Assembly (NCBI GenBank): GCA_018398585.1
Contig: JAGTTD010000008.1
Location: forward strand, 28,635,208 to 28,699,207
Direction: 5' to 3'
Length of the DNA: 64,000 nucleotides
DNA from: Simmondsia chinensis
Lineage: Eukaryota; Streptophyta; Magnoliopsida; Caryophyllales; Simmondsiaceae
Shown: positions 1-12,329 of the stretch, in pieces
Position numbering within the stretch: position 1 is the stretch's first letter
Layout: each line of letters begins with the position of its first letter
Made by a program: the position numbers and the translations under genes
The notes under the pieces: generated by a model
Database searches by the model: none
Seen by the model: only the letters and a program-made list of their open reading frames with translations
Told to the model about the DNA's origin: nothing

Positions 1-1204
1 TTTTATTTTTTAGAGTCGGTTTTAGTGCCTCCCAGAGTTCGGAGCCTTTGTATGGGGATATAAATAGTGTTGGCCAACAAAACGATTTTCTATTTTCTAT
101 AGTTTAAATCAGTAGTCTTTAAATTTTTCTTACACATTTTGAACCATAAAATTTTTTTTGAGACCTTAACATTATGCTTTTTAGGAAAATTTTTGACTCT
201 TTTTGGCTCATTTATTTTAATTAGATTTGAATAACTTGAGAACCAATTGTTTTTGTGTTCTAATTGCAAAACATGATTTATCCTAGGGCACTATCTTGAT
301 AAAACCGTGGTATTTGAGTTCACTAGTTAGTATGGCTGTTTTACCCTTCTTTCTGATTAAAAGATGCTCAAATTTGAATGGATCGCATTAAGATTATCAT
401 TTGCATAATAGATTTTAAAGAGTTATGCCCAAGTCTAAAGAATATGTGCTGCCCATCATGAGGGCAGCATCTCTAAGCACCGCTATCCCATATAAACATT
501 TTAAGATATGTGCTGCCCATCATGAGGGCGTCTCAGTGCTGGCGTCTCTTACCCATACAGTCATCGCCCTGGGGTCAAGAGTTCGATTCTCGTTGAAGAT
601 ATACTCATGAAGTTATAATGAGGGCGTCTCAGTGGTGGCTTCTTTTACCCATGCGGTCATTGCCCAAGGGTTAGGAGTTTGACTCTCGCTGGAGATATAC
701 TCACACGGTCATATTGAGGGCGTCTCAGTGATGGTTTCTCTTACCCATGCGGTCATCGCCCAGGGGTCGGGAGTTTGATTCTCACTGGAGACATACTCAT
801 GGGCCGGGTTTGACTAAGGCAAATAAGTCCTTCATAAAAAAAAAAAAAAAAAAAAAGAAGAGAAAGTTTTGTGAATAACTTTTAGTCTTGGGCATACATG
901 AAAAGTCCTGTTATGAGTGGCATGATTTTTGTCATCTATTTGGTTTGAAATTCTTGAGATTAAAAAGAATGGATAAACTTAATTTGCTTAGCCAACTTTT
1001 ATATTTAGTTACATAGGTGATTGATGGGTTTTTCCTTAAAAAGATTATTTTGCCTTTAGAACCTTAAACTTTGAGCCTCGGTCATTCTTTTCTAATAGAA
1101 GTAGTTGCTTTGAATTGTGATTAAATTCTTAAAAAGTATGAGATCCTGCTCTTTCAAGTTTAGCCTTGCTCGAGGATGAGCAAGATTTAGGTTTGGGGGT
1201 ATTT
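1..1204 (+). mobile_element. 3' internal end of a Ty3-gypsy LTR retrotransposon (partial)
   Basis: AT-rich non-coding DNA directly left of an LTR. At 1150-1204 there is the phrase common upstream of plant gypsy 3' LTRs: 'gctcgaggatgagcaa', then 'ttaggtttgggggtatttt', whose G-rich part acts as the polypurine tract before TGATAAG. The gag-pol part lies left of the window. A tRNA-type SINE sits inside at 524-857. The short ORF at 425-610 is a by-product of that SINE. Lineage (Tat/Athila-like) is inferred from the polypurine phrase and LTR end, not from coding sequence. Confidence 0.65.
524..857 (+). mobile_element. tRNA-derived SINE with a head repeated three times in tandem
   Basis: Three copies of a 96-bp unit start at 524, 620 and 716, each beginning 'gagggcgtctcagtg'. 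Each has a box-A-like 'gtctcagtggtgg' and, about 45 bases on, a box-B-like 'gagttcgattctcg' (decayed to 'gagtttgattctca' in later copies), as in RNA polymerase III promoters of tRNA genes. Only the last copy continues into a tail ('gggccgggtttgactaag') and a poly(A) run at about 837-857. No clean target-site duplication is visible. A tRNA gene is ruled out because no cloverleaf can be drawn. Confidence 0.65.
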
Positions 1205-2618
1205 TGATAAGTCTAATTTAGTATATAATTATTCATATCATTTAGGTTTATTTTCAAACCATTTTACATCAAATTTTAATCTCTTTTGCACCTTTTTGCT
1301 CCTATCATTATTTCCAAGCAAAAATGCTCATTTTATGCTAATTCTTGCTAGGTTTTATCATCAACATCAAAAAGTGAATGCAAGATGCATCAAACAAAAG
1401 CAAAAAAATGGGCTAAACACATCAATCTACACGGTTGAGTAAGGAAACAACAACAACTTAGACAACTTATTACAACTTGCAAAAATGGGCGGCAAAATGG
1501 ACAAATCAAATGCAAGAACTTCTTATACCCTTCAAGAACATGTTCAAGTTGATGTGAAGATTGATTTTTGGGCGGCAAAGCTGAAAAAAAGTTGAAGAAA
1601 TTAGCAATTTGTTACAAAAAGCAAAATGGGCGGCAAAGGGGTGGCATGAAGAACAAATGAGATCAAAGCTTATGTAATTTTTTATTTTTTAAATTTGCAA
1701 CCTCAAACACTATAAATAGGAGTGTTTGGGAGGTCTTCAGGCATGAATTCATTCAGAAAAAAACTCAAAACAAAGTAGTAGAAAGAGTAGGAAAACCATA
1801 GGAAGAGGGAAGGAGTGAAGGAAGAAAGTTTGGTTTGTAATTTTGCATTTTTAAGTTCTTTTCTATCCTTTTCTTCTTTAAGTTCATAGATTTTGTCTAA
1901 TTTTTGCTTTATATTATGTATACTAAGAACTAATTTTGTCTTTCAAAGGCTACGATGTAGCCTAAGTTGTAATATTCGCTCTTTTCTAATTCAACGTATT
2001 CAAAGTTTGTTTATTGTACTGTTTGAGTGTTTATCAATGTTTTTCAAAAGTTTTGAATGCTTGATCACCATTCAAAGCCTATAAGGATTCCAAGAGGAGA
2101 TTTGTGATGAATGCTAAAATGATAAACACCATAAATTGAGCGAATGCTAGAGATAGATTAACACGATTTGTGTGGTCTTAAATGAAAATCATGGATCTTC
2201 AAAATCTTTTCTTATTTAAATTCACGCAAGAGATTGGTGAGTTAATATGTAAAAGAGCATGCTAAACTTTGCTCGAGAGAGAATATTTATAAAATTGGGG
2301 TTTTTGACAATCAACACGTAATAACAAGTTCAATATCGAGAATAGAAAGGCGTATTGATGCAACTATGTGAAATCGGATGCCTTGGATCTTATTAAATCT
2401 TCTAAAAATCAGTACAAATTTTATAAAATCAGTAAAATTTTTTGTTGTTTTTCATTTTGTTTTGTTTCATATCAAAAACCACAAATTTCGGTCCTTCAAA
2501 TAGCGCTAACACTACTAATTTCAGTAGTCATTTAATAACAATCCTCGTGGGACGATACGCTACTCATTCTATAGTACTTTATACGACTTAGTACACTTGC
2601 TTAGCATAAACACCAAGC
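1205..2618 (+). repeat. 3' LTR of the gypsy element (about 1.4 kb)
   Basis: Starts TGATAAG right after the polypurine tract. A TATA box (tataaatagg) is at 1711-1720 and a purine-rich leader follows. The right part contains 'atcctcgtgggacgatac' and a stretch ending near 'cttgcttagca', typical of the 3' end of plant gypsy LTRs. The right edge is placed at about 2607-2618, because at about 2620 the sequence becomes an in-frame copia reverse transcriptase. The motif 'gggcggcaaa' recurs around 1489, 1570 and 1628. Confidence 0.6.
1711..1720 (+). promoter_or_regulatory. TATA box of the gypsy LTR
   Basis: Sequence tataaatagg, about 500 bases into the LTR, where the U3/R junction of a long plant gypsy LTR is expected. 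Confidence 0.45.
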
Positions 2619-4397
2619 ACATTAATTGCTCTAGCCTCTATCTATAAATTAAAGATTTACGAAATGGATGTTAAAATGGCTTTCATAAATGGTGAATTGG
2701 AAGAAGTGGTCTATATGGAACAACCGTAAGGATTTGTTATTCCGGGCCATGAGAAGGAAGTATGTAAACTCATACATTCTTTGTGTTGGCTAAATCAAGC
2801 CCCTAAACAGTGGCATCAAAAATTTGATCAATTTGCTTTAAGCAATGGATTCAAGATTAATGAATCGGATAAATGTGTCTATAAAAAGTTCTACAATGAT
2901 AAAGGAGTCATAATTTGCTTTTATGTCAATGACATGTTGATATTTGGTATTGATGTGGAGCAAATAGATAAAACTAAATAATTTCTTTATAATAAGTTTG
3001 CTATGAAAGACATGGGTTAGGCTAAGATTATCCTTGGTATTAGGATAGTAAGGAATGGTGATACAATTTCCTTGACTCAATCTCATTATGTTGAAAAAGT
3101 TTGATATGCATGTTTGTGCTCCTCTTTCCACGTCGATGGATTGAAATTTAAAGTTTGTACCAAATTATGGTGCCCCAGTGGAACAACTGAGGTATGCTAG
3201 AGTCATAGGTTGTCTTATGTACGCTATGACTTATACAAGGCCCGATATAGCCTTTGTGATTGGAAAGCTAAGTAGATGCACTAGCAATCCAAGTTTGATA
3301 TATTGGCATGCGGTACAAAGAGTATTGAAACATCTTTATAAGACTATAAATTATGGTCTTTCATATAATGGTATCCTTCTACTTTAGACGGATACTCGGA
3401 TGCTAGTTCGATGGCCAATTTGGAGGATTACGCTTCTACAAGCGGATGGATATTTTTAATTAGTGGGGGTGCTATTTCTTGGGGTTCCAAGAAACCGACC
3501 TAAATTACTGGTTTCACCATTGCATCGGAGTTTATTTCTCTAGCTTCTATGGCAAAAGAAGCAAAATGGTCGAAGGATCTCTTGTATGAGATTCCTTTGT
3601 AGCCTAAGCCAATCTCAACGATTTCTATCCATTGTGATAGTCAAGCTACAGTTTCAAAAGCGTATAGTGAGGTGTATACTGGGAAGTCCAGGCACATTGG
3701 TGTGAGGCACAATTATGTGAGAACTCATTAAGAATGGAGTAATTACTATGGACTTTGTGAGAACATGTCAAAATCAAGCGGATCCATTTACTAAAGTCTT
3801 GATAGAGGCTCGATCTTGAGTACAAGGGAAGGGATGGGTCTTAAACCAGTCAATTTTAGTCACCCATGATGGACCCTCAATCCAATGCCTGACACAACGC
3901 TAGGTCATGCATTCAATGAGAGAGTTCCATCATCCGTGTGATTACAAGTACTAAAGGTAAATTTCATCCCAGGTCTAGTGCTTGGTAACCTATGACAAAG
4001 GGAAAAAGAGGATGAGCACATGGTCTTAATGGACCCAATCTAATAATTGGATGTTATGTAAGTATGAAGTTTGGCCGCTTCAAGGAGTGTTTTAATGACA
4101 AGGGTTTGACTTCGTTACGTTTATGAAAGGTACGGAACATAAGGCCTTAAACGTGTCAGTCAAAGTTGAGGTGTGTTGTAGGGAGCAAGTCTCATATGTG
4201 GAGACATGTACGATTAGTCAAATGGACTCATATGGTTCAAAGCTTAGTCTGCCATTTCACTCTGATTAATTGTGACATGTCTTTGCTAAGTGAGGGTTTA
4301 ATTGGAAGACACTTTCAGTTATGCATAAAGACTTCCTTTATACTGAGATGTTGTAAAATATATATGGAATGTACGGATTTTGAAAATGGTGGGGGAA
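2619..4397 (+). pseudogene. Ty1-copia pol remnant: reverse transcriptase and RNase H
   Basis: From 2620 the DNA reads as the copia RT palm (LIALASIY..., then 'YEMDVKMAFINGELEE'), followed by a degenerate YVDD box seen as 'CFYVNDMLIF' (2918-2950). RNase H follows from 3178 ('TRPDIAFVIGKLSR'), with the C-terminal landmarks 'SRHIGVRHNYVR' (about 3688-3723) and 'GMGLKPVNFS' (about 3833). Stops at 2728, 2978, 3017 and later, plus frameshifts, make it non-functional. Gag, protease, integrase and the first part of RT are absent on the left, cut off by the gypsy LTR. The 3' untranslated stretch runs from about 3880 to the polypurine tract 'ggtgggggaa' at 4388-4397. Confidence 0.85.
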
Positions 4398-5000
4398 TGT
4401 TGATATATTTTCAAAATAAATTACCTAATAAAGTGTTTTAGAATTGTATAATATGTAGTTGGTTTGAATATGGTGTTTGTCGACACATGTCATGTGTATA
4501 TTGACACACAATCTTGCAGAATAATACTTAGGAGGTTGAGTGTTGACACACAGATTCTATGTGTCGATACACAATGTTATAGAACCCAGGGACTGCGTCT
4601 AAGTGTTAACACACAGCCTTATGTGTCGACACTCAGTTCGACATATAGGGCAATTATGGTGGTTATCTTGTGTGGTTTTTTGTGGATGTTTTGGAAATTA
4701 TTGATGTAATTTTGAAGGATTATGTCCCTTGGCTTAATGACAAGAATGGAGGATGTGTCTCTTCCCAAGAGACACATAAGTTTCTATAAATAGCCCTCCA
4801 TTGTTGTTTTGCAAATTACTTGAAAAACTTCATTCTCTTTTCTAGTAAAACTCTCGGTCATCTTTCCTCCTTACCCTCTTACTCTCACTTTGTGTTGGGT
4901 TTCATTGTATCTCTGAGATTATTTCAGTATTAACGAAATAAGTTTTGAGGAAAATGGTTTGCTACACGCCTTGGAACTGGTGATTGAAATAGATACATGT
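4398..5000 (+). repeat. 3' LTR of the copia remnant (right edge uncertain)
   Basis: Begins TGTTGATATATTTTC directly after the polypurine tract. U3 carries several copies of 'tgtgtcgacaca'-like palindromes between 4478 and 4640. A TATA box (tataaatag) is at 4786-4794. No second LTR or matching TSD is in the window, so the end is only approximate (4990-5120). Confidence 0.5.
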
Positions 5001-6993
5001 TTTGCATTTTCCCAACTGTTTTTCATGTTATTTACCCTTGTGTAATAACATCATCTACGCTATTTGTTGTATCATGCTGTTGAGACACGGTATCTCATAC
5101 TATCAATCTATCCAACACAAGGTATCTGCTGTACTTTTAGAACACTTTCTAAAAACCTTTTACATAACAAACCTTTTGATATGTATATGTGACTTATCAT
5201 GTGAATCTTACCATATTCAATAACACATTATTGATCCTTTCTACAACTCTTTATAATAAGAAAAAACAAAAATTCTCCTGAAACCACCACTTTATCTAAT
5301 CAGAGTGACTTAATATAATTATCTAACTGATCCTAACTTTCTTCTTTAATTCTTTGAACCTTTTGAAGAACTCAAGACTTCAGTCTTCATAGGTATGTCT
5401 ATATATTAACTAGTTGAGTGATTATTCATAAACTTTTATGAAATACTATTCACTCCAGCTTACTTGAACTTTTAACAGTGCATAATCATTTTATTAACAA
5501 GTTCTAGAAGCTTAGTGGCTCTTCTGCCTTTAATCTTAAAGGCACTTTCAGTCACCATTAAATCAAACTTGATTCGCATACCGGTTATCATTGGTACTTA
5601 ATGATCCCATGAGACAAATCAAACCAGTTTTGAATCATATTAAATTAATGTGGCCTAAGATCAAGTGCCATATAAAAGATATATGGTCTTCAAGAAATTC
5701 TTCTTTTATATGGTTAGGCAGCGTAGCTTGAATTAGACGAATAAATTGCCATTAACATAATTTTGATTAAAATAAGTCAACTATCTACCAATGTACCCTT
5801 TGTAATAAACACTTTATTTACTTAACTATCGGTCTATTTTTTCAGAAATAACTGAAAGACTATTTCAAAATAAATAGTATATAGAAATCAAATTTCTAAA
5901 GAAACTGGTACATTAAGATAGTTGCTTAGAGCCAAACTACATTCATTAATTTAAACTACTATCTCTTGGTGCCCTTACTGAAAGCCTACTCACCAGAACA
6001 CTCGTGGATTACCTACTAGTCACAACTAGAGGTGACATGGCATCGAATATCTTGTCATGTTGGCTTTCCTGTCTTGAAAACAATAGTATCTAAGTACCTA
6101 GGCAATTCATTTTAAAAACAAATGCCTAGTACTTCTGTAAAAGAGACAAAAAATTTTTGACTCGTGTTTTATTTTACCCTCCAGAGGTTCCTAATTCCTG
6201 AGATAGTTGTTTACTCTAAATGAACTCTTCCCTTAGTTCTTATGACCCCTTTATTTTCAAACTGTACTTTCATCAATTAAGATAATGAGCAATCATTATT
6301 ACTCAATGTATCCAGCTTAAGTCAATTGAAAGACCCTGATAGGCAAATCAAGATCATGTCTTGTTGAGATTGGCTATCAATTTTTGCATTAAGAATTTCA
6401 GTTCAATTAAATAAGCCATCATCATATAACACGCTCTTGAACTGAACTTTCTTAACACAATCTTGTCTCTATCATCTTTCTTAATAGATGTTCTCATGCT
6501 ACTAGTTCTCTAATTAAATACTTCTTTCAAATATCTGATCATCTTTACTACAATAGAATTTTCAAATATCTAATACTAGAAAACGTTTGACAACAAATGT
6601 CTGCATCTTGCAACTAACTCTTTAGTCTAGTCTAACGTTCTAAACATTCTTTTCAACTTAGTACATCTACTAGCAGCAAACTAGAGAATTCTGAGCATCT
6701 CCTAGTGCTCCATATGTACTACAACGTACCATATCATAGCGAGCAAAATAGAACAGACAAGTGACATACATACCAATACTGATCGCAATGCATAAGATAA
6801 TAATCAGCCTGAGATCAAAACTGCAAACAAGTCATATAACATACAGGATTACTTTTCTCACTTTTAGCATACAATCAAAGTTTGGAGTTCACAATCCGAC
6901 ACTTACATGTATGCCGTGGCGACCCAACCAAACTTCCCAAAACTCCTCGTTGGTGAGGCCAAATTGAGGTATCCGAAGGGTGAGAGCATTTCT
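5001..6993. other. AT-rich non-coding stretch, no recognisable gene
   Basis: I see no protein similarity on either strand and no clear repeat structure; only short ORFs broken by stops. It probably consists of old retroelement DNA (inference). The last bases before 6994 are the insertion site of the CACTA element. Confidence 0.4.
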
Positions 6994-7330
6994 CACTACA
7001 AGAAAAATGACCTTTGGTATCGGAAAATTTAGTAGTGGATGTGTGAACCAATACAAAAAGTCATTAATTGTATCGGATACTTGCTACCGATACTAATGTT
7101 ATGGACACTTAAAGCAACATGGTGGCAGGTTGTGGCGGGAAAATTATTACTGTATCGAAAAATTTTGTAACTGATACTAAAAATTCTATAGTATCTAAAG
7201 TTTTCCGATACAAGTGAGTCGTTATCCTATTGTATCGAATATTTTACGATACTAGACTATAAAAAGAATATATATTAAGATTGAAACTAAGCTTTTTTAT
7301 CAAAAGATCCTTTCGATACGAAAATAAAAA
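6994..7330 (+). repeat. CACTA left terminal and subterminal repeats
   Basis: About ten copies of a 'gtatcgg'/'gatacta' motif in both orientations follow the terminal CACTACAAG. In En/Spm, TNPA binds such subterminal arrays. A/T homopolymer runs and a CT-rich leader (7485-7550) follow before the transposase. Confidence 0.75.
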
Positions 7331-8471
7331 TTAGATTTTGTGCTGCTTTCTCAAAAAAAAAAAAAAAAATAAATAAGAAATTTAAAATTGTCCCAAAAAA
7401 AAAAAAGAAATATAAAGCAAATTTTTGTCAAAAGAAAAAAGAAGCAAATTAAGGTAAGAAAAAAAAAAAAAAAAGGTAAACCCTTACTTTCATTTTCTCC
7501 CCTTCGCCTTCCACTTTGCCGCTGCTCTGCTCTCCTTCACCTTCCCTCATGATTTTCATCTCCCACTATCTAAAATTTCATTATCCCGCTCGAATTTCTT
7601 TCCAAAATTACTTAAACTACGCGAAATTTTCATTATTTTAACTTTCTTCTTTCTTCCTTTTCTTCTTTAGTTGTTTGCTTATTCACATTTACGTTCTCGT
7701 TGCCTTTTTCAGTGAGTTAATCCATGCTATTTGTTGTATTTCAGTGTCTTTTTTGTTGATATGTTCTTCAATGTATCCAATTTTTTTGTTAACTTCGTTG
7801 GATTTTGATGTAAATTAGGGTTTAGAAGTTAATGAAGCTGTTGAAATTAAGGGTTTTAGGTGTGCGTTTTTGGTGTATTTTAGGGGTTTTGGTAACTGTT
7901 GCAATTTCTTGTTACTTTTGCATGGATGGTCGTTTGCTTGCTGCTAGTGGTAATGTTCACTTATTGTGACAACTAAAAGTTCCGAATTTTCCATTCGGAT
8001 TTTAGTTGAGTTCTCTATTGGGATGCCAATATGTGTGTAGAGAGTGAAAGAAAGGAGAAAATAGTTGGAAATTTGTTATGTTGGTGAAGGTATTTCCTTT
8101 ATAATTAATTTTTGATTATTTTTGGTCAGAAACTAAAGATTGAGAAAATCAAATATGGAAATTAGAAGTGGAATTTTAATTGAAAAGTGTGCTTGTAATT
8201 GATTACACTCATGAAGATGATGTAAATGAGGTTCAAGTTTGTTGAATGTGTCATGTTGTTATCTATTATTATTTGATCTACAACATTTGTGATATTGTTG
8301 TACTTTGTTGTGCTAATATATGGTTGATATCTTGACACTAATATACATTTCTATGTAAGAAGATTTTATATTAGGAAACTTTTTGTATTATGAGTATAGA
8401 CTTTAATATAGTTATAAGAGTTAACTAATTTGTGATGCTTCTCAATTTGACTTCTATATGAGAAATGATTG

Positions 8472-11400
8472 ATGGATGGTCAAAAAAATTGGATAAATTT
8501 GCCTAGATTTAGTCAAAAATTTATGAATGGAGTGGAATAATACATAAGCATTGCAAAAAGTGCTACATCTTTAAATGGTAGGATCAAATGCCCATGTAGG
8601 ATATGTGGTTCTGTGATATTTGTTCAACCAGACATTGTTCGTGAACACTTAGTTTGGAAGGGGGTTCATACAAATTTTTCAATTTTTCATGGAGATGAGT
8701 TGTTATCTATCGATGTTAATGATGAGAGTATTGATGATGGAGAGTCAGATGATCCACTTGATGATATGCATGGGTTGTTACATGATGCATTTGGGATGTC
8801 AGGCAATGAGAACCTTATGGATGAATATGAAGAAGTAGATAGGACATATGAAGCATTAGAAGCCAAAAAATTTTATAAGTTGGTTGATGATGCTGAGAAA
8901 GAAGTGTATTCTGGGTGTAAAAAGTTTATGAGGCTTTCTTGCATTATTCGCCTTTATCATATGAAATGTCTTCATCTTTGGAATGATACATCCTTGAGTG
9001 ATCTACTAGATTTTCTCATAGAGCTTCTCCCAGAAGAGGCTAACTTGCCAAAAAACTTTAATCAAATGAAAAAAACCATATTTTATTTAGGCTTAGGCTA
9101 CACCAAGATAGATGCATGCCCTAATGATTACATGTTGTACTGGAAGGTGAAAGCTAATGATTCTGCATGCTCTGCATGTGGAGCTTCAAGATGGAAAAGA
9201 GTTTGGGCGGGAAAACTAAGATTCCATCTAAGATTTTACGTCACTTTCCATTAATACCTCGATTAAAAAGGCTTTTTATGTCTTCAAAAACATCAAGTTC
9301 AATGAGATGGCATGAAAAGGGACGTAGTAAAGATGGGAAAGTAAGACACCCAGTTGATTCAACGGCATGGCAAGATTTTGACAGCAAATACCCAGAGTTT
9401 TCTAAGGATGCTCGGAATATTAGGCTTGGTTTGGCAAGTGATGGCTTCAATCCTTTTAGCACAATGAGTACCAATCATAGTACATGGCAAGTCATGCTTG
9501 TGATAAACAATTTGTCTCCTTGGTTGTGCATGAAAGATTCCATCTTTATAATATCCCTCCTAATCTATGGTCCACAAGCCCCTGGCAATGGCATTGATAT
9601 TTATCTACAACCATTAATAGATGAGTTAAATGAGTTGTGGGTAGATGGGGTTGAGACTTATGATGCTTTTACTAAGGGAACCTTCAATATGCATGCTGCT
9701 CTTCTATGGACAATAAACGATTTCCCAGCATACGGTAACTTGTCAGGTTGGAAAACTAAAGGCCGATTTGCTTGTCCTCATTGCAACATTGACACTTGTT
9801 CTCGTTACCTTAAGAGGAGCAGAAAAATGTGCTTTATGCGCCATTGCATATTTCTTGATCCTACTCATAGGTTTCGAAGAAAAAGGGCATCTTTTGATGG
9901 TACAATTGAGAAAAAAATTGCACCCAAGTTACGTTTTAGATTTGATTTGTTAAAGCAAATGCGTGACATCAATATTGTCTTTGGGAGGCCAAATGTTGAG
10001 ACTAAAGGTCATAAGAAGAAGAGGAAGGCAAGGAGGACACTTCATAAAAATAGTCCTAAAACTGAATGGAAAAAGAGAAGTGTATTCTTTAAGTTACCTT
10101 ACTGGAAAAATCTTTTAATACGACACAATTTGGATGTAATGCATATTGAAAAAAATGTGTGTGACAGTGTGATTGGGACTTTATTGGATGTTGAGGAAAA
10201 ATCAAAAGACTCTTTGAATGCACATCTTGATCTTAAAGATATGAGTATCAAAACTCATCTTCATCCAGTTGATCAAGGGGAGGGACAGAAACCTTACTTG
10301 CCACCTACACCGTATTTTATGGATCAAAAACAGAAATAAATCTTTTGCAAAGTGTTATATTTGGTGAGGGTTCCCAATGGTTATGCTTCCAACATATCGC
10401 GGCGTGTGGATTTGGAGAAAGGTAAAGTCTTTGGCCTTAAAAGTCACGATGTCATATTCTAATGCAACAATTGCCACCTCTTGCTGTCCGGAAGGCCTTA
10501 CCTAGGGAAATCAGTCTGATATCAATTGAGCTTAGCAATTTTTTCTGGGAAATGTGCTCTAAAGATGGTTCTGTTAATGACTATGAGCAGTTAGAAGAAC
10601 GGATCATCTACGTACTTTGCCGTATGGAAGAAATCTTTCCACCGACCTTTTTTGATGTCATGGTGCATTTAACTGTTCATTTACCATTTGAGGCTACCAC
10701 TGTTGGACCGGTACACTTCCGTTGGATGTATCCAATAGAGAGGTGAGTTTTACACAATAAAAATGAGTTTTGATATGATATTTTTTCCATGCATTAAATA
10801 AACGAAACTAATGTAAGGTACTTGTTTGTCAGCTATAGGTTATAGTATCGATTGAAGAAGTGTGTACGCAACAAAGCAAAGCCAGATGGGTCAATTGCAG
10901 AAGCTTACATTGCTGAAGAATGCATGTTTTTTTGCTCAAGATATCTAAATGAAATCCAAACCAAGCAGGATAGACCTATAAGGAATTATGATGGCAGTGA
11001 TCTTGGAGTACGAAATGGTCTACCCATCTTTTTCATATGTGGCCATGCTTTAGGGAAGCAAGATTCAGTGCATTTGAACAATGATACATGGAAGCAAGCA
11101 CATGAATATGTTTTGTTTATTTGTGATGAGTGAATATATATGTAGAGTAAGTCCTCACAGCTAAATATATTAAAATATTTTTATAATTTGTTAAACACAT
11201 CTATTCTTCTGACTAACATATGTATGATGCAGAGAACATAAAGCCGCACTTTGTCTTGAACATAGCAACATGCGAAAAGAAGATATTGACGACCTTCACA
11301 AAAAAATGTTTGTTGAGTGGTTTAAAGTGAGAGTATGTAGGCAACTTGAAACTTTAGTTGTAATTATGTAAATTAAAATTTTTTATATATTAACTTTTTT

Positions 11401-12139
11401 TTTTGGCTCTTTTACCAGGGTGGGAATATAAGTCATGCATATGATGATAAAATTTATAGGGACCTTCAATGGCTTAGTCAAGGACCAAGTAGACTAGTAA
11501 AAAGGTTCAAAAAGTTTAATTACAATGGCTTCAAGTTCCGCACAAGAGATGTAGAGGCTAATTCTACCACCCAAAATAGTGGAATAGCTGTGAATTCAAT
11601 CATTTCTGATGAAGATCAAGTCACATACTATGGAACTTTGGTAGAAATGTTGGAATTAAATTACTATTAGGGGAGGAAAGTTGTTCTACTTAAGTGTGAC
11701 TGGGGCTGACTTGGGAAAAGGGGTTAAGCAGGATTTACTGGGCTTTACTTTAGTAAATTTTTGACACTTGTTGAAAAGTAATGAGCCATTTGTGTTAGCA
11801 TGTCAAGCATTCCAAGTGTTTTATACACCTGACTTAGTTAAGGAAAATTAGAATGTTGTTACAAAGACAAAACCTCGAGACGTTTTTGACATGGGAGATG
11901 AGGATCCCAACGAAGATATCAAGACTTACTTTGATTGTGAGCCCATAATTGATCATAGTTTGCTAAATATAAATGAAGTTGAATTTTGTCCTGAAGTCAT
12001 TGAAGAAGACGATGATGTAAACGATTTAGAATTAGACAACAGTGACAATAGCGAAGACTCTGATTATGATTCAGAAGATGAAAGTGAAGAGGACCCCACT
12101 TTACATGATTATGATGATTATACTGATGATGAGAATTGA
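8472..12139 (+). pseudogene. TNP2-type CACTA transposase (decayed)
   Basis: Domains in order: an N-terminal transposase-associated zinc motif ('CPCRICGS', about 8589-8612); the TNP2 catalytic core (9260-9900), with landmarks 'DSTAWQDFDSKYPEF' and 'TINDFPAYGNLSGW' and a Cys-His cluster 'FACPHCNIDT'; DUF4218 (10462-10746); a segment with 'SIAEAYIAEECMFFCSRYL' (10852-11130); a DUF4216-like block (about 11420-11700); and an acidic C-terminus (11891-12139). Likely introns lie at 10743 (gtgagt) to about 10850, about 11130-11232, and 11334-11418. Damage: an in-frame stop at 8538, a frameshift near 9200, a stop at 10337, a frameshift near 10455, and stops at about 11670 and beyond. The product would have bound and cut element ends; this copy cannot make it. 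Confidence 0.88.
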
Positions 12140-12329
12140 TTGATTTTTGAGTAATTTGCGTTTTAGTTAGTTCATGCAGATGAAAGTGAGTATTGCTAGT
12201 ATTTAATGTAATTGGCTTTGTAAATGACTTTTTAAGTATTGGATTGATCTCTGTTCATTATTTTTTGATATTATAACAAAATTTATGTTGTTATAGCTTT
12301 ATGTTTACATGAAAGCAATGTAGAACACA

